The position numbers were made by a program, and so were the translations under genes. Shown here one piece after another: positions 1 through 5,019 of a stretch of DNA of 6,204 bases (its first letter is position 1; each line of letters opens with the position of its first letter). Under the pieces are notes generated by a model. It did not search any database. It saw only the letters and a program-made list of their open reading frames with translations, and was not told the origin of the DNA. The stretch comes from Alphaproteobacteria bacterium (lineage in GTDB: Bacteria; Pseudomonadota; Alphaproteobacteria; Sphingomonadales; Emcibacteraceae), in NCBI GenBank assembly GCA_030432815.1, contig JAUILB010000180.1:1-6204 (forward strand). The letters are read 5' to 3'.

Positions 1-64
1 GAATAGCTATTGCAATTACTGACATTAACAAAATAGCAGAGATTATTTTTAGCTTCTTAAGCAT
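1..64 (-). CDS. Alternative reading of the left edge: start of a secreted or membrane protein (partial)
   Basis: On the minus strand an ATG at 64-62 opens a frame that runs off the left edge. Its 21 visible residues have a lysine-rich start (MLKKLK) followed by a hydrophobic run, which is the shape of a signal peptide. It resembles the start of the neighbouring PEP-CTERM protein (MFKKIL...), so a tandem secreted protein is conceivable. Against it, there is no clear Shine-Dalgarno sequence upstream of the ATG, AT-rich DNA easily produces such hydrophobic runs, and the composition and terminator evidence favour the overlapping plus-strand tail. It is listed as the competing interpretation only. 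Confidence 0.25.
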   Translation of the reverse strand, partial: MLKKLKIISAILLMSVIAIAI

Positions 65-128
65 TGATGGATTACCCAATCGTTGGCAATTAAACTCACA
101 CTTGCCCGGTAAAGAGGTAATAAATTAA
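1..128 (+). CDS. C-terminal tail of an unidentified protein (partial at left edge)
   Basis: A plus-strand frame with codons beginning at position 3 is open from the window edge to a TAA at 126-128. It gives about 41 residues ending in ...LPNRWQLNSHLPGKEVIN. I do not recognise the protein. Two observations favour real coding. Base composition from about 65 to 118 is gene-like (about 44% GC by hand count) and drops sharply near the stop. A terminator-like hairpin with a T-run also follows on this strand 17 bases after the stop. Against it, the fragment is short, no domain is visible, and a minus-strand frame overlapping it is equally open and begins with a signal-peptide-like sequence. The two readings are probably mutually exclusive, and I favour this one moderately. 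Confidence 0.45.
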   Translation, partial: IAIAITDINKIAEIIFSFLSIDGLPNRWQLNSHLPGKEVIN

Positions 129-145
129 TAAAATACCCCGATCAC

Positions 146-200
146 ATATTAAGCAGTTCAGAGGCGACTATAATGACGCCTCTGGCTACTAATATTTTTT
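146..200 (+). terminator. Probable intrinsic terminator between convergent genes
   Basis: A perfect 8-base-pair stem, CAGAGGCG (159-166) with CGCCTCTG (177-184), closes a 10-base loop. It extends outward with bulges: AGC 152-154 pairs with GCT 185-187, and the AT-rich 146-151 pairs with 190-195. Five T residues (196-200) follow on the plus strand, so the structure reads best as a terminator for the gene ending at 128. On the minus strand the core stem lies 14 bases beyond the PEP-CTERM stop codon but lacks a U-tract. There it may only protect the transcript end or terminate weakly. The T-run reaches into the stop codon of the opposing gene. Confidence 0.5.
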
Positions 201-723
201 ATGCAAGAACTTCTTTTTGCTTTCTTCTTCTGCGTGCAAGGAACCCTACACCCAACATTGCAGTTGAAAATGCAATCACAGCTGGTGGCAGCGGAACAAC
301 TGACGCCTGCAATGAATAGCTGGCATTAGACAGGAATGTACCTGTAACGCGGAGTATCCATGTTTCAGAAGTAGTCATTGATTCAAAGAATGGAGTTTGG
401 CTTAGATCTTCAGCACCAGCACCGTTAGTATATACATAGGCGGACAAAGAACTGGCAGCATTTATCCATGTATATGTAAGGTTCGCAATATTACCGGCCG
501 GATGCGATGAATCGATATCAAACATCACAGTAAATGCATCATCAGCATTAAAATGATAATCATGTTCGAATGCGCCCTCGCCACCTACACGGGTATAATC
601 GCGATATACAATATCACCTCCAGATAAAGCAATCGTGTCGATCAAAACGGCATTTGAAGGTGTAGTAAGCATTAATACCGAAATAAATGCAGTACTAAAG
701 GCTATTAGAATTTTTTTAAACAT
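199..723 (-). CDS. PEP-CTERM (VPLP-type) sorting-signal surface protein
   Basis: A 174-residue secreted protein with two sorting signals. The N-terminus is a signal peptide: lysines 3-4, a hydrophobic core, and a likely cleavage after Ser-Asn-Ala25. The C-terminus carries the tripartite PEP-CTERM arrangement: VPLPP at 143-147, a hydrophobic segment at about 148-162, and an RRRR cluster at 164-167. In this family exosortase removes the C-terminal helix and the protein is released or attached outside the cell, usually with exopolysaccharide. The middle (26-141) is poorly conserved, rich in Ser, Thr, Ala and Asn, has no cysteine, and is probably beta-strand rich. No enzymatic motif is seen. GAGGAA (732-737 on this strand) sits 8 bases before the ATG, supporting this start. 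The gene is divergent from the wcaJ-like gene. No exosortase is in the window, so processing must come from elsewhere. The sorting-signal call is firm; the specific function is unknown. Confidence 0.9.
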   Translation of the reverse strand: MFKKILIAFSTAFISVLMLTTPSNAVLIDTIALSGGDIVYRDYTRVGGEGAFEHDYHFNADDAFTVMFDIDSSHPAGNIANLTYTWINAASSLSAYVYTNGAGAEDLSQTPFFESMTTSETWILRVTGTFLSNASYSLQASVVPLPPAVIAFSTAMLGVGFLARRRRKQKEVLA

Positions 724-801
724 AACTTTCGTTCCTCAACGGTTATTTTACAAATTTCTTAATTCATTGGCTTAAATAATTTCGTGCCAACTTACCAAAT
801 T

Positions 802-829
802 GAAATATGCAATATTCATGCCATATTTC
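802..829. repeat. Perfect 8-base inverted repeat, candidate operator
   Basis: GAAATATG (802-809) and CATATTTC (822-829) are exact reverse complements separated by 12 bases. Arm centres are 20 bases apart, about two helical turns, which suits a dimeric regulator. The spacer contains the palindrome AATATT. The element lies 79-106 bases upstream of the PEP-CTERM start codon, where an activator or repressor could act. A run of T follows on the plus strand, but no plus-strand gene precedes it, so a terminator role is unlikely. In such AT-rich DNA, chance cannot be excluded. Confidence 0.45.
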
Positions 830-879
830 TTTTTGTGTTATTTTTCAATAATTTAGGCAAAAGTAAAAAATGATCTAAA

Positions 880-920
880 ATGGCATTTGTAAAGTTTTTT
901 AACAGTTTGTAATTTGCCAT
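880..920. repeat. Inverted ATGGCA/TGCCAT pair enclosing a TTTGTAA direct repeat
   Basis: ATGGCA (880-885) and TGCCAT (915-920) form an inverted pair. Between them TTTGTAA occurs twice in direct orientation (886-892 and 906-912), with starts exactly 20 bases apart. TGCCA also occurs at 785-789 and 819-823, giving four such half-sites in this intergenic region. The helical spacing is compatible with protein binding on one face of the DNA, but the motifs are short and I cannot assign a regulator. Confidence 0.3.
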
Positions 921-1128
921 CCTAATTTGGGACACTTATTCAATTTCGCCCATAAAATTGAATTAACTTACAGAATCAACAATAAGCTATTTTTGAACGA
1001 ATTAATATAAAATTATTATTAAATGATATAAAAATTCAGTTTTTTGTTGTTCTTATTAAATATGGGATTATTAATCGCTTATTCACCAACACGCTGTATT
1101 ATCATAGCAAATGAAATAAAAATCCACC

Positions 1129-1134
1129 AAGGGG
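1129..1134 (+). promoter_or_regulatory. Ribosome binding site supporting the TTG start of wcaJ
   Basis: AAGGGG lies 10 bases before TTG at 1145. An in-frame TAA (1142-1144) immediately precedes that TTG, and the next in-frame methionine lies deep inside the membrane domain. The TTG is therefore the only start that keeps the full N-terminal region. Confidence 0.6.
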
Positions 1135-1163
1135 TTTAAATTAATTGGACGACCAATTTAAAC
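1134..1163 (+). promoter_or_regulatory. Hairpin overlapping the wcaJ start codon
   Basis: GTTTAAA (1134-1140) is the reverse complement of TTTAAAC (1157-1163), and TTGG (1145-1148) pairs with CCAA (1153-1156) around the loop ACGA, leaving a TTAA bulge (1141-1144) on the 5' side. An alternative register pairs AATTGG (1143-1148) with CCAATT (1153-1158) as a perfect 6-base stem. In both, the TTG start codon is inside the stem, and in the first the last G of the Shine-Dalgarno is too. The base pairing is directly visible; a role in limiting translation is an inference. Confidence 0.4.
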
Positions 1164-2593
1164 AAAACGGTTTTTCTTCCAAAAATGGAAAATCGATACC
1201 GCTATCTCATACTGTTCTGATCGGGCTTTATGTGATTTTTGATGGCCTGTGGATCATTCTTAGTGGTGCTGTTATATATTATCTGATTTTTGACTTATCC
1301 GTGCTTAACTCAAAAATATACTGTTCTGCTATTATTTTTGTTTTATTTTCCACCTGGTTTTTATCTCATTTTGCCAGTCTATATAATTTTGAAACCTTTA
1401 TAACGCCATTTCAGAATATTATTAAGTTCGGCGTTGTAATGGTTACCGCGTTTTCCCTGTTTTTTTCCATTGCATTCTCCCTTGATGTAACTGATTATTT
1501 TTACCGCAACTGGATGGGCTATTTTGCAATAAGTTCCACGTTACTGATAATTTTAGGCAGAATAATTGGATATGCGATTATTCGCTTCATGACCAAGCAT
1601 CACCTGTTCGCCCGCAAAGTAATTATCGTTGGAAGTGATCAACGCGCAAAAATGCTTATTGAAAAAATCGAAAAAGAAAATCCCCGCCTGAACAGGATCA
1701 TAGGCATTTTTGATGACAGATTAAAGCGGATAGGCCCAAATGTATGCGGTTATCCCGTTTTGGGAGATCTTGAAGAATTAAATGCCTATATCCGTAACAA
1801 TGAAGTTGACGACGTTATTATCACCCTGCCCTGGAGCGCAGATGAAAGATTATACCGTATTGCAAGGAAACTACGTGAATTTCCGGTACATGTCTATTTA
1901 AGTTCAGATATGGTTGGTTTTAAAATCCCCTATAAGATTTCGACTGATCATTTCATTGGTGTTCCTATGATGGAAATTGCCAAAACACCTTTTTCTGATT
2001 GGATGATTTTCATAAAGAAAATAGAAGACCTTTTGTTTGCAACAATCGCGCTGATAATTTTTGCGCCTTTAATGATCCTCATTTCGCTTGCTATTGTCAT
2101 CGAAAGTCCTGGGCCCGTAATCTTCAGACAGAAACGATATGGTTATAACAATAAAATATTTGAAATTTACAAATTTCGCTCCATGACCCATAACCCCAAA
2201 CAAGAAGACAAAACAATCCAGGCAACCAAAGATGATGCCAGGGTTACAAAAGTCGGGAAATTTATCCGCAAAACAAGTCTGGATGAACTCCCACAAATTT
2301 TCAACGTGCTTGACGGCAGCATGTCCCTGGTTGGCCCCCGCCCCCATGCGGTCGACCATAACGAAGATTATGCCAAGGTTATTGATGGTTATTTTGCCCG
2401 GCACCGCGTAAAACCCGGCATTACCGGGTGGGCACAAATAAACGGCTTTCGCGGCATTACGGATACTGTTGATAAAATGGCAAGTCGGGTGAAGTATGAT
2501 GTTTATTATGCTGAAAACTGGTCACTTATGTTTGACTTGCAAATCCTGTTTAGCACTTTATTTGTCGGATTTATAAATAAAAACGCAAATTAA
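1145..2593 (+). CDS. wcaJ: WcaJ-like undecaprenyl-phosphate sugar-1-phosphate transferase
   Basis: A 482-residue inner-membrane enzyme that would start polysaccharide repeat-unit assembly by moving sugar-1-phosphate, probably glucose-1-phosphate, from a UDP-sugar onto undecaprenyl phosphate. About four membrane helices lie at 22-50, 59-80, 92-112 and 124-147. A nucleotide-binding-like fold follows (VIIVGS at 159-164), then the catalytic bacterial sugar transferase domain from about 288. That domain shows a membrane-associated hydrophobic segment (295-320), PGPVIFRQKRYG (322-333), KFRSM (343-347), the Asp380-Glu381 dyad in SLDELPQ, VGPRPHAV (396-403) and KPGITGWAQING (423-434). HAVDHNE and the FINK-type C-terminus resemble E. 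coli WcaJ more than other subfamilies, but PssY/HfsE-like relatives are possible and sugar choice cannot be read from sequence. The start is TTG. The next gene converges on it, so no polysaccharide genes follow in its transcript. It is divergent from the PEP-CTERM gene, a functionally sensible pairing. Confidence 0.9.
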   Translation: MDDQFKQNGFSSKNGKSIPLSHTVLIGLYVIFDGLWIILSGAVIYYLIFDLSVLNSKIYCSAIIFVLFSTWFLSHFASLYNFETFITPFQNIIKFGVVMVTAFSLFFSIAFSLDVTDYFYRNWMGYFAISSTLLIILGRIIGYAIIRFMTKHHLFARKVIIVGSDQRAKMLIEKIEKENPRLNRIIGIFDDRLKRIGPNVCGYPVLGDLEELNAYIRNNEVDDVIITLPWSADERLYRIARKLREFPVHVYLSSDMVGFKIPYKISTDHFIGVPMMEIAKTPFSDWMIFIKKIEDLLFATIALIIFAPLMILISLAIVIESPGPVIFRQKRYGYNNKIFEIYKFRSMTHNPKQEDKTIQATKDDARVTKVGKFIRKTSLDELPQIFNVLDGSMSLVGPRPHAVDHNEDYAKVIDGYFARHRVKPGITGWAQINGFRGITDTVDKMASRVKYDVYYAENWSLMFDLQILFSTLFVGFINKNAN

Positions 2594-2602
2594 TTAACTT
2601 GC
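2579..2602 (-). terminator. Candidate intrinsic terminator of glpT, inside the convergent junction
   Basis: Read on the minus strand, GCAAGTT (2602-2596) pairs with AATTTGC (2591-2585), seven pairs including one G-U, around the loop AATT (2595-2592). One G and then UUUUU (2583-2579), A and UUU follow. The structure spans both stop codons, and its U-tract is the complement of the last wcaJ codons. On the plus strand the G-U pair becomes an A-C mismatch and no T-run follows, so it would act for glpT but not for wcaJ. The stem is AT-rich and therefore modest. Confidence 0.45.
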
Positions 2603-3940
2603 CCTGTTTGATCGCTTCTCAGCATTTAATGTTAATGCCACTAACAATATCGATATAACACAAGCCGCTATAATAATTAAAAATCCGGCATCCCAACCGG
2701 CAACGTCAACAGCATAACCGATCACAATATTTGCTGATACCGCACCACCAACATATCCAAAAAGCCCTGTAAAACCTGCTGCCGTTCCGGCCGCTTTTTT
2801 AGGAACAAGATCAAGTGCGAACAATCCGATAAGCATAACAGGACCATAAATAAAGAAACCAATTATAAACAGAAGCACAAAATCGGTTCCTGGGTTTCCT
2901 GCCGGATTAAGCCAGTATAATACGACCCCAATCAGTGTAATGAGCATAAAAATAATCAGAACCGGCCCACGCCGCGCATCAAAATATTTATCGGAAATCC
3001 ATCCACACAGAATTGTACCCGGGATAGCCGCGAATTCATAAAGCGCATATGCATAACCGGATTCATCAAATGAGAAATGTTTCACTTCTTCCAAATATAC
3101 CGGTGCCCAATCCAAAACGCCGTATCGTACCAGATACACAAACGCGTTTGCCACAGCAATTGCCCAAAGCAATTTATTATTCAGAACATAATCAAAAAAT
3201 ATCTGTTTTGCCGAAAATTCGCTTTCATGCGCTTCATCATATTTGAACGCCTTTGGATAATTGTTATGATATTTTTCAATTGTCGGAAGTCCCTGTGATT
3301 GTGGTGTATCCCTTACCGTTAGCCATATAAACACCGCAATGAGCACTGCTATCATTCCATGAAAGTAAAATACAGATTTATAGTCATTGTTAAAAATCAC
3401 CATCCCCCAGACAAACAATACACCGACCATTGATCCGCCAATGTTATGCGCCACATTCCAGAAAGCGACGGCCCTTCCCCGCTCATCCACTGAAAACCAG
3501 TGCACCATGACACGTCCGCTTGGTGGCCAACCCATTCCCTGAAACCAGCCATTAATTAATAGAATAAAAAACATTATACCGGCCGAGCTAAGCGCAAGCG
3601 GGCTTGTCCCCATAAAAATCATACAGGCGGCAGAGGCCAGCAAACCAAAAGACATAAAATACCGGGCATTGCTGCGGTCCGAAACACTGCCCATAATAAA
3701 TTTGGAAAGGCCATAGGCGATTGAAACTCCGGAAAGTGCAAAACCAAGTTCTGTTCTGCTGAACCCATCCTCTATAAGCTGGGGCATGGCGAAAGAAAAG
3801 TTGCGCCGTACAAGATAATATCCCGCATAACCAATAAAAATGCCGATAAAAACCTGTATCCTTAACCGCTTATATTCCGGATCAATTTTTTCTTCCGATA
3901 CGGATTCAATATGCGTAGCAGGTTTAAATATCCCTATCAT
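2594..3940 (-). CDS. glpT: Glycerol-3-phosphate:phosphate antiporter GlpT
   Basis: A 448-residue inner-membrane carrier of the major facilitator superfamily (organophosphate:phosphate antiporter family) that imports glycerol-3-phosphate in exchange for inorganic phosphate. It aligns by recall along its whole length with E. coli GlpT (about 452 residues), sharing IFKPA near the start, GFALSG.SIAYG.SKFIMGSVSDRS (66-90), GWFQGMGWPP (131-140), NPAGNP and PKKAAGTAAGFTGLFGY. Twelve membrane helices are expected, with a central loop at about 210-250. Substrate-site residues are present: Arg45, Lys80, His165 and Arg272 (E. coli Arg269). Position 46, lysine in E. coli GlpT, is arginine here, as in UhpT. 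The ATG is 3 bases after the glpQ stop, with no strong Shine-Dalgarno, so translation is probably coupled to glpQ. Its TAA abuts the wcaJ TAA. GlpT is preferred over UhpT because of the overall match and the glpQ partner. Confidence 0.95.
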   Translation of the reverse strand: MIGIFKPATHIESVSEEKIDPEYKRLRIQVFIGIFIGYAGYYLVRRNFSFAMPQLIEDGFSRTELGFALSGVSIAYGLSKFIMGSVSDRSNARYFMSFGLLASAACMIFMGTSPLALSSAGIMFFILLINGWFQGMGWPPSGRVMVHWFSVDERGRAVAFWNVAHNIGGSMVGVLFVWGMVIFNNDYKSVFYFHGMIAVLIAVFIWLTVRDTPQSQGLPTIEKYHNNYPKAFKYDEAHESEFSAKQIFFDYVLNNKLLWAIAVANAFVYLVRYGVLDWAPVYLEEVKHFSFDESGYAYALYEFAAIPGTILCGWISDKYFDARRGPVLIIFMLITLIGVVLYWLNPAGNPGTDFVLLFIIGFFIYGPVMLIGLFALDLVPKKAAGTAAGFTGLFGYVGGAVSANIVIGYAVDVAGWDAGFLIIIAACVISILLVALTLNAEKRSNRAS

Positions 3941-3943
3941 GAA

Positions 3944-4954
3944 TTAGCGGCCCAAAAATTTAAGCGTACGGTCGGGAAAGTCTGAAAAAACACCATCAAC
4001 GCCAACCTGGTTAAAGAATATATCAAGCAGGTCTTCATAACTTTTTGCATATTGGGGCGTTGCCATTCGTTCCTGACGAAATGTGTAAGGATGCACTTCC
4101 ATTCCTAAGGCATGGGCATCCGAAACAAGGTTTGTTATTTCAAGGGCGCCTGCCTGCGCATCATTTGGAATAATCATACCTATACTGGGCCCTATCCCAT
4201 CGGCATATTCTGATAATGCCTTAAGGCCTTCACGGGTGATAATATCATCATAATAATCGTCTTCGCCCATAAGCTGCACAAGCTTGATATTCATTGCAAG
4301 TGCTGGCAACAAATCATCATGAACACGTTTTAATTCTTCAATTTCAAAGGTCTGGTAATATACTTTACTGTTTTTATCCCTGTAACCATATTCTTTAAGG
4401 GCCAATAGTATCGCCTTACTTAAATCTTTACCTTCCTGCAAATGAAATGCCGGGCTTTTTGCTTCAGGGTAAATACCAATATCACCGCCAGTGGATTTGT
4501 TTAAGCCCTGGACAAGTTCGATTTCCTCTTCAAATGTGTGGACTTTGAAACGTGATTTATTAAGGGGAAAACGATCCGGAAAAACGGGCACTTTTTTTCC
4601 GTCATCATTTATACGGTATCTTTCGCTCACATCCAGTGTGCGAATTTCATCGAGGGTAAAATCAATGACGTAATAACGCCCGTCTTCGCGCTTTCTATCC
4701 GGAAATTTTTCCTGAACATCGGTAACACGGTCAAGATAATGATCATGAAGTACAACCAGTTGATCATCTTTGGTCATTACAACATCCTGTTCTATATAAT
4801 CCGCACCCATGGCATAGGCCATAGCCTTGGCCGCTATGGTGTGTTCCGGCAAATAACCAGAAGCACCGCGATGTGCGATAACCACTTTATCCTGTGAAAT
4901 TGCTGTTGCCGTTGTTGATATCATAATGATCAAACCCAGAATTAATTGTTTCAT
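3944..4954 (-). CDS. glpQ: Periplasmic glycerophosphodiester phosphodiesterase GlpQ
   Basis: A 336-residue exported enzyme that hydrolyses glycerophosphodiesters, the deacylation products of phospholipids, to an alcohol and glycerol-3-phosphate, the substrate of GlpT encoded just downstream. An N-terminal signal peptide (Lys2, hydrophobic core, probable cleavage after Ala18 or Ser20) places it in the periplasm. The GDPD TIM-barrel motifs are clear: IAHRGASGYLPEHT (26-39) with His28 and Arg29, ADYIEQD (51-57) with probable metal ligands Glu55 and Asp57, VVLHDHYLDRVTD (67-79) with His70, and IYPEAKSP (161-168) with Glu164. The GlpQ-type insertion at about 80-140 (FPDR..DGRYY.IDFTLDEI) separates it from shorter cytoplasmic UgpQ. 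Compared with E. coli GlpQ (about 358 residues) the segment around 228-245 is shortened. A tandem Shine-Dalgarno precedes the ATG. The gene is upstream of glpT in the operon, the reverse of the E. coli glpTQ order. Confidence 0.95.
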   Translation of the reverse strand: MKQLILGLIIMISTTATAISQDKVVIAHRGASGYLPEHTIAAKAMAYAMGADYIEQDVVMTKDDQLVVLHDHYLDRVTDVQEKFPDRKREDGRYYVIDFTLDEIRTLDVSERYRINDDGKKVPVFPDRFPLNKSRFKVHTFEEEIELVQGLNKSTGGDIGIYPEAKSPAFHLQEGKDLSKAILLALKEYGYRDKNSKVYYQTFEIEELKRVHDDLLPALAMNIKLVQLMGEDDYYDDIITREGLKALSEYADGIGPSIGMIIPNDAQAGALEITNLVSDAHALGMEVHPYTFRQERMATPQYAKSYEDLLDIFFNQVGVDGVFSDFPDRTLKFLGR

Positions 4955-4962
4955 ATTAATGT

Positions 4963-4974
4963 CTCCTGCTCCTG
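4963..4974 (-). promoter_or_regulatory. Tandem Shine-Dalgarno of glpQ
   Basis: On the minus strand CAGGAGCAGGAG is a perfect two-copy repeat. The copy nearer the gene (AGGAG at 4967-4963) is 8 bases before the ATG, an ideal distance. The second lies 6 bases further out. This fixes the glpQ start and predicts strong translation. The surrounding 65-base gap (4955-5019) shows neither a convincing promoter nor an intrinsic terminator. Confidence 0.65.
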
Positions 4975-5019
4975 AGCAAAATTACAGTGCATGGATTACA
5001 CAAATATTGCAATAGTGAA

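Larger units (their letters stand above)
724..1144. other. AT-rich divergent intergenic region with candidate regulatory elements
   Basis: These 421 bases separate two divergent genes and contain no credible ORF. They should hold both promoters, but AT-richness yields many weak matches and none is compelling. On the minus strand TTGGCA (790-785) is followed after 17 bases by the weak ATGAAT (767-762). On the plus strand TATTAT (1097-1102), preceded by TG, is a fair -10 without a matching -35. The region also holds the 8-base dyad at 802-829, the TGGCA inverted pair at 880-920, and a hairpin-forming end at 1134-1163, listed separately. Its length, more than two small promoters need, and its dyads suggest specific regulation. 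That is an inference. Confidence 0.6.

Noticed and set aside
775..790. Sigma-54 promoter for the PEP-CTERM gene
   Set aside because: The minus strand has a perfect -24-like TGGCAC (789-784), but the required GC of the -12 element is absent at the right spacing.
2413..2429. Perfect 6-base stem ACCCGG/CCGGGT inside wcaJ
   Set aside because: It encodes the conserved KPGITGW motif and has no T-run, so coding constraint explains it.
2069..2437. 122-codon minus-strand open frame inside wcaJ
   Set aside because: It lies antisense to the highly conserved catalytic domain and has no recognisable protein features; it is a shadow frame.
3049..3298. Two overlapping plus-strand frames inside glpT
   Set aside because: Both are antisense to well-conserved GlpT sequence, short, and without a protein family signature.
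4491..4673. 60-codon plus-strand frame inside glpQ
   Set aside because: Antisense shadow of the GlpQ insertion region.
4955..5019. Promoter or Pho box upstream of glpQ
   Set aside because: CTGTAAT on the minus strand (4987-4981) resembles one Pho half-site, but no second half-site occurs 11 bases away. TTGCAA has no -10 element at acceptable spacing.
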